In this document: positions 1 to 11,299 of the stretch, piece by piece | How the letters are laid out: every line of letters begins with the position of its first letter | Position numbering within the stretch: position 1 is the first letter of the stretch | Origin: Luzula sylvatica | Taxonomy: Eukaryota > Streptophyta > Magnoliopsida > Poales > Juncaceae | Length of the DNA: 64,000 nucleotides | Assembly: GCA_946800325.1 (NCBI GenBank) | Contig: OX326961.1 | Location: 47,765,415-47,829,414 of the forward strand | Direction: 5' to 3' | Notes under the pieces: model-generated | What the model was told of the DNA's origin: nothing | Seen by the model: the letters and a program-made list of their open reading frames with translations, nothing else | Databases searched by the model: none | Translations under genes and position numbers: made by a program

Positions 1-1296
1 AAATCTATAACAATAAAAATCGTATAAAAATGGAGGACCCATTTGTACCACGCACTAAGATATTTGTAGAATAAACTAAGGAGTATAATCTTAGTAGATT
101 AGCAAAATAGAAGAGAAAAAAGTCTCATGAGCATATTTTATAGGGTCCTATGGCAGATCATTTTGTATATGTATTGTCCTTACAAAACATATTAAATTTA
201 GATCATTTAAATTCAAAGCGATATTTTAGTTATTACTCGACTAATTAGATCTCTCTCTCTCTCTCTCTTTGTTGATTGACAAAAACTTTCTATTTTAAAG
301 TGCTAGTATCAATTGCTCATAAGAATAATAACCATTGTCCTAAAAACCGATCCTCGTCAGTGATAATAGCTCCATATACATTTTCATTAACCCCTCATCG
401 GTTGGAGTAATCGGAAATCCGATTTAAAATCGATTTAAGCTGACTTGGACCGATTTTCATATCCAACATTTATTTTTAATTGACAGTAAAATTTAAATCA
501 TGTCTAATAATTTATTTTGTTGTGGACTCGATCACTAATTGGTAATCAAATATCCTTTTAATTATATATGATTATGAACACTAAGAGTCATGTTTAAATG
601 TTGCACCCAACATCGTCGGTTTTGAATAAAACCCACGGTTCAATCCCCCTAGAATTAATCTAATCCTTGGTAGAATAATTCCCTAGAATTCTCTCACATT
701 AAGGTGGATTATATATGTTAGTTTGAATATATTTGAGTGGAATTTAAAAAGTATTATAGAGTTCAAAGCTGGAATTAATATAATCGATGAGACCCTCCTT
801 GACTTCTCCACTGAGTTCTTCGAAAACTTTGATGCACATGATTTGCTTCTTTTGATCCTAGAAAAAAGATAATTAAGCAAACGTACCTAATCATTTGTTC
901 CTTAAAACAAGCAACCCATGTTCAAAATCTTGATTAAACTTTCTTGGAATTATAAGCCAACAAAATTAGTTCATATTAGTCGTTTCAATGTTGACTCGAT
1001 CAAGTATATATCAATCGAACCACTTATATTTGAATGATGTACCATCGAAACTCGGCATGAAATTTTAAGGAGCAGAATGAGATACGTTGGCATTATTGGT
1101 TTTAGTGTCGAGAAATGCACATGAAGCTAGATAGCTATAAAGATAACAAGCTTTTTCACGATCCTTATGTAGCCACACATGAACTGCTACTAAACTATAA
1201 CTTGGCTTACACATAGTCATTGTAGACTCAGCCTGATAATCTGAGAAAAGTTCTATAATTCATTGTGGTATTCAGATCATAAGACCATATAACACT
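1..1296. other. AT-rich intergenic DNA with a short TC microsatellite
   Basis: No open frame with recognisable protein similarity is seen on either strand. A (TC)n tract lies at about 249-269. The rest is unstructured AT-rich sequence with no intact element that I can delimit. Confidence 0.6.
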
Positions 1297-1307
1297 GCAA
1301 TATATTA

Positions 1308-1435
1308 AAAAAAAAAAAAAACTCGGTAATTCTCTATTCATTAATTTCAATGAAATTCGAACCCATAATCTTTCACAACATATAAATTTTGTGTCTAACA
1401 TCCAATTACTGAACCATGAGCCCCTTGACATGGTA
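1308..1435 (-). mobile_element. tRNA-derived SINE, minus strand, with 11-bp target site duplication
   Basis: Read on the minus strand, a tRNA-like head (GGCTCATGGTTCAGTAATTGG, A-box-like) is followed by a B-box-like GGTTCGAATTTC. It ends in a run of T after ACCGAG, as in plant SINEs with T-rich tails. GCAATATATTA occurs directly at both sides (1297-1307 and 1436-1446), which is the expected target site duplication. The element is about 128 bp and has no coding capacity. RNA polymerase III transcription and LINE-dependent mobilisation are inferred from the class. Confidence 0.75.
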
Positions 1436-1599
1436 GCAATATATTATAGTGACATGGTAGCAACATGTACATTTGCATAACATATATTATAAACATACAA
1501 AGAATATAATTTGAAAAAAAAAGGAAAAACTCAAGTAGAAAGGAAAATGAAGTGAAGTTGCACGAGACCCAAAACACATGAAATGTTTTTGTTTGTCTA

Positions 1600-2239
1600 G
1601 AAAATATAGGTCACCCGGGATTTTGGGGGTGTCTTTATACTAGTTTGACTTTAGGTTCCTAATAAGGGGGGAATTTAGAGAGAAAAAAGAGAATCAAAAC
1701 CAACAAGTGCTAAATTGCTAATTGCCCCCACCCACAAGCCAATACAGTGAGTGAGTTTATCCATGAGATGGGACTCTTGACTCTTGTGTTGTGTTGTGTT
1801 GTGTTATAACTTAGAATTAGGGTTGAAACATTAAAGGCTTGAATGGTGCAAGACTAAAAGTCTTTTGAGAAAGCCAAAATGCTAAGTGACAAGCCAAACG
1901 TGCATGCATTCAGCTAATTAACTAGCTCAATTAATCCTACCAAGATTACCCTTGCACATATTCTCGAGTGTTATTAAGTATCAAACATTATAATGTATAC
2001 TTCAAAGTTCAAAATATGAATTTATTATGTATGAAATGAATAGGAAGTGTACTTGTTTGAAATATTTGCAATCATGAATGGTAACGAATTGGTACCTAAT
2101 ACCTGTGAGCTGTAATGGTGAGAGAATAAAGCAAGAGATCAGAAATGCAGAAGTGAGAAGAATGTGAAGAAGAGCAGAGGAAAAAGGTGAATAGTGTTTT
2201 CAAAGGAAGTCATGGTGATGGCTGGATGAGAGATGAGAG
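1600..2239. other. Non-repetitive intergenic stretch with TGTTG tandem repeat
   Basis: Contains a short TGTTG-type repeat near 1784-1806 and purine-rich sequence. No coding frame is supported. It grades into the CpG-rich segment to its right and could be part of an unannotated promoter or noncoding transcript. Confidence 0.35.
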
Positions 2240-2442
2240 ATGAGAGAGACGAGACGTGAACAGGAGCATACACTCACGTGCTTGGCTCTACTCGCACGTG
2301 TCGCCGTAGTGAGCCGCCACGCACGTTCGATCTCCGCCGAGGTAGGGTGTCGATTCTTGTGCGTGCCATACGGCAGTAGGTTTCCGTGTCTTCCCTTCTG
2401 CGTGCCTTACGGCGATGGTAGACACACACAGAGACAATACGT

Positions 2443-2481
<39 letters not shown>

Positions 2482-2545
2482 CTTGCTGCTACTACTACCA
2501 AGTACACAACCTGTTAGAAGAGTTTTAGACAAAGAGACATAATTA
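2240..2545. promoter_or_regulatory. CpG-rich island with two CACGTG-type boxes and a (CT)n tract
   Basis: This 300-bp segment is much richer in G, C and CpG than anything within several kilobases. It holds CACGTG at about 2275 and GCACGTGT at about 2294, two near-repeats of a GTGCC-TACGGC word near 2365 and 2403, and a (CT)n tract at about 2446-2478. Both strands are open for 77-100 codons, but the frames are low-complexity (Arg/Glu or Leu/Ser repeats) and resemble no protein I know. It looks like a promoter or 5' leader whose gene is not evident. Confidence 0.4.
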
Positions 2546-3030
2546 CTCTGATTTTCTGTGCCACGCACAAAATCTATGATCATTGTAATGCCAGCTCTGT
2601 ATAATGGAAATAGTTTTTAAGTTTACATTTGATCATAATCAAGTAATTATATTATATATGATGCATGAATTATGAGTCGTTAAGTTGAAATTAGGTTTTA
2701 ATTATTATAGGGAAAAAAATGATATAAGAGTATTTTTATCATTAGCATTAACGAATATGATATATAATATGATATGACCGCGATTCTAAAAATTGAGATT
2801 AATTGATTCATATACATTGCTTCATACTTTGTTAACTATTGTCTAACAATTTTAAAAGTTTGTTTGAATATTGTTTATATTTTGACCGTGTTTGTTTTAT
2901 TTATATTATTTGAATGTCTAAACTATCTTATTTCAGAGTTTTTTCTTCTTCTGTTGAATTGATACATAATTCCATAAAAAAAGTATAATAAATGTGTTCC
3001 ATTATATGCTTATATTGTTAATCGATGATT

Positions 3031-3074
<44 letters not shown>

Positions 3075-3170
3075 GAAATCGCAAAGGTCATGTATATACA
3101 TGTGTATATTGAGATGTATGTGGAGAAAATTTTGTTTACAAACTAAAATTTCGTTGTTTCAACACAAAAA
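2546..3170. other. AT-rich intergenic DNA
   Basis: No gene or element is seen apart from the homopolymer tract listed separately. Confidence 0.6.
3037..3072. repeat. Poly(C) homopolymer of 36 bases
   Basis: An uninterrupted run of 36 C, followed by GGG. Homopolymers this long are rare in AT-rich plant DNA. It may be a real microsatellite able to fold as G-quadruplex/i-motif, or an assembly artefact. Confidence 0.9.
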
Positions 3171-3565
3171 GTTGTTGTTCCAGTGGTAGTGTGTGTTCAG
3201 GCCCGGCCCTAGGCTATAGGCCAGAAGGCCTAAGCCTAAAGCCCCCAAAAATAAAAAGCCCCTAATTTTTTTCCCTATGTATATATATGCATAATAATTA
3301 TAACAAACTCAATAATAAACAAAGCCCAAACTCACTCTTTCTCTCACAAACTTGATCGATTTTTCTCAATTAGACACACAACTTCCATCGCAATTGAAAA
3401 AAAATAAAGATATCGTTTTATATATCAAGTCCCGTCTTATAATTAGCCTAAGGCCCCCGAAAACATAGGACCGGCCTGTGTGTGTTGTACCCATTAGTAA
3501 AGGTGCTTGGTTCAATTCCCAGACCTTGCGAGAGTTTTAATTTTCATATACATTTTTTTTTTAAT
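3171..3565 (+). mobile_element. tRNA-derived SINE interrupted by a hAT MITE
   Basis: Removing the MITE at 3198-3478 joins an A-box-like segment (TTGTTCCAGTGGTAG at about 3175) to a perfect B box GGTTCAATTCC at about 3509. The A-to-B spacing is then tRNA-like. A T-rich tail follows at about 3550-3560. No convincing target site duplication was found, so the ends are approximate. There is no coding capacity. Confidence 0.55.
3198..3478. mobile_element. Nonautonomous hAT-type MITE, 281 bp, TSD TGTGTGTT
   Basis: The ends form imperfect terminal inverted repeats (CAGGCCCGGCCCTAGG against the complement of CATAGGACCGGCCTG). The 8-bp sequence TGTGTGTT flanks both sides exactly (3190-3197 and 3479-3486), the duplication length made by hAT transposases. 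It encodes no protein. It sits between the A and B boxes of a SINE. Confidence 0.85.
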
Positions 3566-3978
3566 AGAAGTGGTAATACTCCCCTCCTCATGTTTTCAGG
3601 CTGGTTCCGTCTCTGATCATTCATATTTTGTTCCCAATTTATGCCTAGTATTTTTTATAGTATTGAAAATTATAATAAGTGAAATGTGCTATGATGGGAT
3701 GTGAAATATTTATGTTATCATTGGTCCATCTACATTTATCAGTGAATTAAGTTTTTAATTACTTAATATAATAAATAATATTTTACTAATTACGCTGTAT
3801 TCCAACTCTTTCTAATTTTAATGTGTAATATGAATAAAAGAACTTTAAGGTCTTACGCATACCTATTTTTTTTCCCCAAAAATACACAATTATTAGACCT
3901 TTTAACCGCACCAAGTATTTTTCTTTCCATGGCCACACAATATCAGGACTAATTCATAGAAAATAGTTTGAGTGTACG

Positions 3979-4003
3979 TGTCCGGGTCCGGGTCCGGGTC
4001 CGG
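3979..4003. repeat. GGGTCC hexamer tandem repeat
   Basis: Four copies of a GTCCGG-type hexamer. Similar GGGTCC-rich words are typical of hAT subterminal regions elsewhere in this window, so this may be a hAT remnant. Confidence 0.7.
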
Positions 4004-4009
4004 GTCTTC

Positions 4010-5277
4010 AGGATTTGACAGCCAAAAAACGAAATCAAACAACCCATTTAATTTCATTTAATTTGCAAGTAAATAACAGGAGAATAAATAAAATATATTT
4101 ATGATCATTTATGGTTGAGATTTGGTCATTTGAAAGAATGGGCGAGTCGGCGGAGAAGAATAATTTTCAGAGTTTGATGTTTCCAACCAAACCCAAACGA
4201 TAGAACTGAATTCGAACTGATAGGGATAATGAATTTGATTTGATTTGAAAGAAAGAGATGAAATTGAAGAAAGAGATAGTAAAGGTGGAGGAGTAGCCCC
4301 CCAAAAAGGTAAGTTTTGGACCAAAGGATCTAGTTTACTGTAGCATTCCTTCTGGGTCTTGTACATTGGACAAATTCCCTGCGATTTTGATTTTAATTTT
4401 AATTTTAATTTTAATTTGGTTGTGGAGTTTAATTGTTATATGTATAGAATAGAACCATAATTAAGAGGAGCCAAATGATTAAGTAATCTGATAAGAAGAT
4501 TTTAGTTAGAATAAGAATGTCTATATGTTTCAATTACGATTTTATTTAAATATTATTAATTATGGTTAAGAGAATATAATGACTTTTAACATCATTCATA
4601 GTTTTTTATTTTTAAAATCACATATTTTTATGATGCGAGTAATTTGCTCGTTCATGGTCTTATTAATTTGCATGGCCGGCCTTGCATTTATGGGCCTATG
4701 ATGATGTTTACAAAACAACTTGAAAAATAATATCATCCCAATTTTTTATTTAAATAATACTTTTATGATATAACACGTTATTTTAATATATTTATATAAT
4801 ATAAAAATAATAAATTTAAGCTAATTAAGTGACAAATAGATCATATTTTAAATTTATTATCATCACATATGAATAAAATCTGACGAGTGGTAGATACATC
4901 TAATTTTACCACTCATCTCGGTCGACATGTATAATATATGATATGCAATCATTTACTTTGGTGGAAAAAAAAATGATTTCTATGCGAGTTTTGTGGTTAT
5001 TGCAGGTTAATGACACATGTGGGAGCAAAATTGATGCACATACCAAGACCACATAGGCTCCGAATCGATGATCGAAAGGAAGAGAGTCGAGAAAGAAGAA
5101 AACCGCGAAAAGCAACATATTTTTGCGATAATATAAATATTTTATAATGATAAAATACTCAACATAATAAATATATTACTAAATAATTTTGATAAGCTTT
5201 AAATATATTATCATGTCAAATAATATAATATTATATTTTGTAATATATTATGTTATATAACATATTTTTTTGAATAT
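4010..5277. other. AT-rich intergenic DNA
   Basis: Contains a TTTTAA tandem repeat near 4390-4417. Short open frames on both strands show no family resemblance. Nothing else is supported. Confidence 0.6.
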
Positions 5278-5285
5278 ACTATATT

Positions 5286-6389
5286 TTGTGTTACGCGGAT
5301 ACTTCCAAAATGTAGAAGTATCTCGAGGATACACATATCCGATAGGGATGTCAATGGGTCGGATAATATCCGTGTCCGCGGACGGGTTGGGTAATGTCCG
5401 ATTAATCCTACCCGCGGATTGGGTATTACCCGATTACAAAATATCCGGCACGGGTATGGATAGGATATGAGTGAGATCATATCCGACCCGAACCCGGTTC
5501 TTAATAATCCTAATTATATTAATATTTTAACTCTCTTTATCCCAACTCGTCTCATTTTCTTTGTTCATTTACCATGCTCTCTTTCGAGTATCGTGTGTTT
5601 TTCACAAGATGCGGATGAAGAGGACGAGATAATTGATCGTATAGAATGACACAATCGAATGAAGTGACGTCAATTTTATTTTACGTGATTTTAAAAATAT
5701 TTTGTTGTGTATTTTGTGATTTTGTGACATTATTTAGTTTGAAAAAAATATATTTTTCGTTATTATATTTTAATGTTTTTGCATGTGTTTAATTAAGTAT
5801 GGGTAACATTTTCCGTGGGTAATTCGAAAACCCGCGGGTACTAAACGGGGTGGGTAAAATTAACCGTTTAGTCGACGGATCGGGTACGGATATTAAGCAA
5901 ATAAGATGGGTAAGGATATGGGCGGGCCTATACCCGACCCGTTGACATCTCTAGTATCCGATATGGATACGGGTGCGATACGGGTCGGATACATATCGGA
6001 TAGGCCACATGGCGTATCCGAATATTTTAATATTAATTTTTTCGAATACGATGGGGATACGGCAGAGTACGGCTGAGATACTTCATTTAGAATACTTCGG
6101 TCCATTATATATTTTGGTCCATAATATTTTGAATTAAATTATATAGGATACTTCTAGATTATCCTTGTATTGCTTGGTTGATTTTATTTATTGTCGTTAT
6201 ATTTAATATAAAAATATTATGAATTTATTATTTAATTTATTGTTTATTTATTAATTATATATAATATAAATATATTAAAATAATTATTATATAGCCGCAT
6301 CCGTATCCGTGATTTTTTTGAAAATTGTCGTATCGTCGTATCCTTATCGTACCGGATACGATACCCGTATCCATATCCGTGCAACATAG
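5286..6389. mobile_element. hAT-type element (CTATGTT..CGGATAC family) carrying a nested hAT
   Basis: The terminal inverted repeats are TTGTGTTACGCGGATAC at left and, read from the right end, CTATGTTGCACGGATA. The 8-bp sequence ACTATATT flanks it exactly (5278-5285 and 6390-6397). Subterminal regions are dense in TATCCG/CGGATA words. Without the nested insertion the element is about 485 bp. It aligns along its length, in opposite orientation, to the copy at 37931-38444. It has no transposase and is nonautonomous. Confidence 0.85.
5343..5953. mobile_element. Nested hAT-type element (TAGGGATGTCAATGGGTCGG family)
   Basis: The ends read TAGGGATGTCAATGGGTCGG and, from the right, TAGAGATGTCAACGGGTCGG, a near-perfect inverted repeat. 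The flanks ATATCCGA and GTATCCGA (5335-5342, 5954-5961) match at seven of eight bases, consistent with a hAT duplication. Both subterminal regions are full of CCCG/CGGG words. No transposase-like frame is present. It inserted into the older hAT element around it. Confidence 0.8.
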
Positions 6390-6397
6390 ACTATATT

Positions 6398-7200
6398 ACA
6401 TAACATTACATTATATTATATTATATTATATTATATTTGGTAATTATTTTGAAATTATAAATCATAAGTTGGAAAATCAAAGTTAATGGAGATGAGTTGT
6501 ATTTTTATATTTGGTAATTATTTTGAAAATATTACAAAAAATAAATATAAGGTGAAATTTTTTAGTTTATGATACTGGTAATTATTTTGAGACTAAAAAT
6601 ATATACATTTTACAAACATAAAAATGTGTGCAAATTTTGAAACTTCAATTCATTATTATTGGAGAAAAACAAAACAATAAAAAATAAATTGTTTTTTTTA
6701 AAATTTTATTATCATGTCATCAATTTGTTGCCACATTGACATCGTTCATCAATTTAATAAAATTAAATTGTCACAGCATCACTTAACTAATATACGGGGC
6801 AAAGCCGCAAAATAAACAAGAAGAGAGAAAATAAACGAAAGGCAAAGTGGACATTAACAATAATTAAGGGACTAAAATCAGACTTTTGTCTAAATTATAT
6901 TATATTATATTATACTATGTAAGTAAAATAATTCAAGTATATTTCACTTTTTACAATCTCGAATTCCTAGAAGTTAAACATGCTATACTAGAAAAAAACT
7001 AGTGCATCCAAACAAGTCCTAAGGTAGCTCGAATATTTCATGTAATGTATCCGAATTTATCAAAAACGTATTCTTATATAATACTTGTATATTCGGAATT
7101 CCTTAACATTTTCAAATATCCGCGTAACATACAATGTTTCCTTTTTCCGACCCTTGTTCTTCTACAAGAGTTGACTCACTCAAGAAGTCAATACATAACA
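6398..7200. other. AT-rich intergenic DNA with TATAT/ATTAT microsatellites
   Basis: ATTAT-type pentamer repeats lie near 6410-6436 and 6896-6913. No gene is seen. Confidence 0.6.
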
Positions 7201-7613
7201 GAAAATTATCTTTAATCTGATCCCATCGGATTTGGATTAAAAGTATTTTTATTCGGATTAGGTATCCGATTTAAGTGTTGGATCCTGATATTATTCGGAT
7301 CCGGATACGAATTGAAGTATTAAATATATTTGTATATATCATATTACATAAATAAATTAATGATTTGAGACTAATTTAAACTCACAATCACAAAATTACG
7401 TTTAAATATAATAATATATATTGTTTGTGTCACAAATTATATATATATAATTAAAGATATATTATTAGATTTTCATCATAGTATCCGTTTTAATATTCAA
7501 AAATAATATATTTGCATCTGCCTAATATCATAATTATATTCAAATCCGGATTCGAAAAAAAATATGGATAGAGATCTATTATGAACACTGTCCGAACTGC
7601 TGACACCCCTAAC
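7200..7613. mobile_element. hAT remnant with one recognisable end
   Basis: CGGAT/ATCCG-rich sequence ends at 7611 in TGACACCCCTA, the typical right end of the TAGGGGTGTCAA hAT family. A matching left end was not found, so the left boundary is a guess. Confidence 0.45.
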
Positions 7614-7858
7614 ATTCATGTCATATTTCACCCATAAAATATAAGAAGAATTTCAAGTTAAACAAAACAAGAAATATATACCACAAATAGAATGTAATAA
7701 TAATTGATCATTGTTTCATAATACAGCCAACAATTTGATCGAAACCACACTTGCATTTTATTATGATTATGATTACATTCTTACAACTTTCAATACTTTT
7801 ACCATATTTACACACCAATATTTACATCTCAATATATGTACAAATTCATGTATGAGAA

Positions 7859-10629
7859 TCACATCGAACTATTTCGGCTCACATGATAATCGACCACTCT
7901 ACGATTCTCAACCGCTCGAGGGCTTACAGATAAACTACCATTAATACTAACATTTTTACTATTATTGTTTGTTTGAGACGCTAAGTAAGAGAAGGCGTCG
8001 ACGAGTTCTTTAATCGGGGGACGTCTCGAAACGTTCTCCTGAAGACACATGGCGGACAGAGCTAAAGCTTGAAAAAGACCTCTTCGAGGATAACAGCCTA
8101 GAAGAGCCGGATCAGCCATTCTAGAGAATTTCTTCCGATCTTTGAACAACGGTCGTGCCTGTAAAAGACAAAACAATATTTATTATAAAATATTGGAAAA
8201 TTTGGAGAAAAAGAACGTACCCATTGAACAAGATCTTGTTCAAGAGCGGACCGATTCGGGTCGAGCGCTCTGCGGCCCGTAACGATCTCGAGAATAACAA
8301 CTCCAAAGCTGTAAATATCGGATTTGATTGTCAATTTTCCCGTGGCGGCGTATTCAGGGGCGCAGTACCCCTCAGTGCCCATAACTCTGGTGGTGACATG
8401 CGTCCTGTCCCCCGTGGGGCCCAGCTTCGCCAGGCCAAAGTCGGAGAGTTTAGGAAAGTAGTCTTTGGCCAAGAGAATATTCGAGGGTTTGAAATCTCGG
8501 AATATAACCGATGGAGTCACTTTGTCGTGGAGATATTCGAGTCCTTCGGCCGCGCCGGCGATAATTTTCATCCTTGTTGACCAGTCCAATGGGGATTTGT
8601 CAGGCTTCAGGTCTGTATTTAGATTTCATGGGAGAATTTCATATTTACCCCCCTTTCTAAAAAACTTAAAAAATTGAAAATATAAAATTTACCCGATTAT
8701 CAATTTGCTAATTTAGGAGGATAAATAAGAAATTCCCCCTAAACTCATTTGGAAGATGTGGTAAGAACTATCTACTAATGACATGGACTAATTTTTGAAT
8801 TTTATGCAGAATAGAGCGTTCTTTTCTTTTTGCAATTTAGGCGTCAAGTAAGGGTCTTTTTGGAAAAAAAAATCCTCTGATACCCGAGACTAAAATATTT
8901 GGACTAAATAATTACAAGAAATGAAGGAAAAATCGGACCGTGAAGATGATCTTCGAGGGAACCTAAAGGCATGAATTCATAGACGAGCATTCGGTGGTTT
9001 CCGTGATTGCAATAGCCGACGAGATTCACTAAATGAGGGTGGTGTAGTAGACTCAGCATTAAAACCTCAACTAGAAACTCTTGTGTTCCTTGTAGCCCGT
9101 TTCTATCCAGTTGTTTCACCGCCACAACCTTAAAAACAACGAAAAATAAAATAAAATATCGAGGTATTACCGTTGCTTTAATATTTTGAAGGGGTGATTT
9201 CATGTGTACCCCTACAAAATCTCAAAATATGACGTGCAGTTGTAGTGCAATCGTATACACGTACAAAGTGAAAAATATCATGGAAATCCCCATATATATC
9301 CATAGAAACTATCACATATATTGGGAGTGTGCATCTGGTCGGTTTGGTTCAAACCGGACCAAATAAGACCAAAATTTAAACCAAACATAATTAAATTTTG
9401 AACTGATAAACCGAATTTTTATTCGGTCAAACCAAATAAGAAACTTTATAATCTTAAAATAAAATATGTCATTAATAAAATTCTTATTTTATTTATCAAA
9501 AATATAAATAAATTATATTATTTGTAACATTGTTAATTGTTATATCAAGTTTTAAAGTTAACATACTGAAAAAATGAGATTTAATTTGGTCGGTTCGGTT
9601 TAATTGTTTTTCAAAACACTAAAACAGAACCGAACCGAATCGAACATTAACCAAACTGAACCAAATAAAACGAAACCGAACCATTTAAACCAGATTTGTC
9701 CGGTTTGATTCGGTTATTGAATAAACCGAACAATTTGCACGCCCCTATATATACTCCTCTTTTCTATATTTGTTTCAAAATATCATTTAACTAACCTCAC
9801 TTTTCCGCGTTGAATGAGTGAGAAAGATTAGGTTGGTTGGGGAATATTTTGAAGTATATTATGAAAGCAGGGGGTATTGATGATATTTCTTATGTTTTGT
9901 AGCGATATTTTGTGATATTTCATATCGGTAGTGATATTGACACAAAATATTTTTAATTGTAATAAATTTGAACTTGAAATGGTAATTTTATTATCATTGA
10001 ATTCCAAATTTTATCATTATCATTTCGAATTGTTGATTTAGTCTAGAATAGGAGAGAAATCGAAGTACCTGGCCATCGTCTAACCAGCCTTTGTAGACCC
10101 AACCAAATCCCCCTCGGCCTAAGAGCAAATCATCTCTGAAATTCTTGGTACAATTTGCCAGCTCGCCGTGACTGAAAGTTCTTATTGTCGTGCTTAGGGG
10201 CCGATTAATTCTGCCAAGAGAGGCTGGTTTCGGGCTCTCATTTGATTGGTATTGTGGGATCGGCTCGACTGCTCGAAAAGACGCAAAATAAATAAATTGA
10301 ATTTGAACTTTTTTTGCGAGAATTTCACCAGTACAGTACAGTACAGTCTATGCATGTTCAAATTGAGAAACTGAAGTATCATATGGAAAATTTGAAGTTT
10401 CAGTTCAGCACATAATTAAGCAAGTATGTTTCTTGTTGTTGGGTAGTTGGTACCCCCAAAAACTTTCAATTTTTTTTGATGAAAATGTGAAATTTTAAAA
10501 ATTGAAACCAAAACAAAAAAGTAATTTACCGGATCGTATTTTTGATAGACCAGCTTTCAACCCACTAGTTCCTTCCTCCACCTTTGGTTCATCATGAGAG
10601 CCCCAGCAAAGGCAGGGACAAAAACCCAT
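7859..10629 (-). CDS. PBL-type receptor-like cytoplasmic kinase (RLCK class VII), five exons
   Basis: Coding exons on the minus strand: 10629-10530, 10268-10069, 9128-8939, 8612-8221, 8158-7859. All junctions are GT..AG and keep frame, giving 393 aa. It is a Ser/Thr kinase expected on the inner face of the plasma membrane downstream of receptor kinases. The start is set by an N-terminus Met-Gly-Phe-Cys-Pro-Cys-Leu-Cys: Gly2 suits N-myristoylation and Cys4, Cys6 and Cys8 suit palmitoylation. The kinase domain shows the glycine-rich loop (about 83-91, LGRGGFGWV), Lys105 (VAVK), alpha-C Glu121, catalytic RDFK (Asp203, Lys205), DFG (Asp221) and APEY. All catalytic residues are present, so it should be active. 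The HRD motif is Phe-Arg-Asp, near the usual Tyr-Arg-Asp of this class. The tail is short, about 75 residues after the last helix motifs. It is closest in style to Arabidopsis PBL27/PBL7 relatives; the exact orthologue is not resolved. Confidence 0.93.
9321..9747. mobile_element. hAT-like element inside intron 2 of the PBL kinase gene
   Basis: The left end reads GGGAGTGTGCATCTGGTCGG and the right end, reversed, GGGGCGTGCAAATTGTTCGG. Both subterminal regions are rich in CGGTTT/AAACCG words. It lies wholly within the 940-bp intron between exons 2 and 3 and leaves the splice sites intact. A clean target site duplication was not found, because the flanks are ATATAT-rich. Confidence 0.65.
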
Positions 10630-10698
10630 ATGAATCAAAATTTACTATCTTTAAAGAACGAAAAGAGAAAAATAATAGAGAAGAACAATTTAGAGAGG

Positions 10699-10738
<40 letters not shown>

Positions 10739-10860
10739 GATCTAGTAAACGAGGAGGAATTGGCGGAAGAGTGCGCGGAAAAGTCCCACCAACAAACTGG
10801 AAATTTATAAACCAACCCAGCGACATGCTTAAAATTACATAGTAGACACTATATAGAGAA
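10630..10860 (-). promoter_or_regulatory. 5' leader and core promoter of the PBL kinase gene
   Basis: On the minus strand a TATA-like CTATATAG at about 10848-10856 lies about 220 bases upstream of the start codon. A (CT)n tract, seen as (GA)n at about 10700-10735, falls between them and would lie in the 5'UTR. The transcription start is inferred from spacing only. Confidence 0.5.
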
Positions 10861-11299
10861 AAAATGTATAATATTTCCAAGATGTGAAAAAAGAATGATG
10901 ACGTCTAATGACATTATTATTTAATTAGATGGCTTGATTATTATTCTTAATTGTTTTAAGTAAAAAAATTTAATTAACATTTCAATTCATTTTAATATTT
11001 TAATATTAATAAATATTAATTAACGTATCAATCAAATTAAACGATCAATTGAATCGTTAATTGACCGAATACGAATATCAATGAAATCACATAATTGAAT
11101 GACGATGTCATTAATAATAATATCATCGTTTTTTTTCCACACCAAGGGGCACCTATCAAACTCCTTATATTAACACTTGGAAATATTAATCTATCATTTC
11201 CAAGTTTTTTTAATTAAATTTGCGTGCATTATATTCAAGGTGTTGTTATGTGTGCAAGGACGGATCTATCAAATACTAGAGGCACCGTACCTCCACCCA
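10861..11299. other. AT-rich intergenic DNA upstream of the PBL kinase
   Basis: Contains no recognisable gene. Distal promoter sequence of the kinase may lie here. Confidence 0.5.

Noticed and set aside
2274..2507. Minus-strand frame with an Arg/Glu repeat and plus-strand frame with a Leu/Ser repeat
   Set aside because: Both are generated by the (CT)n microsatellite and CpG-rich sequence; no family resemblance.
8155..8677. Plus-strand frames of up to 141 codons
   Set aside because: Antisense shadows of the PBL kinase exons.
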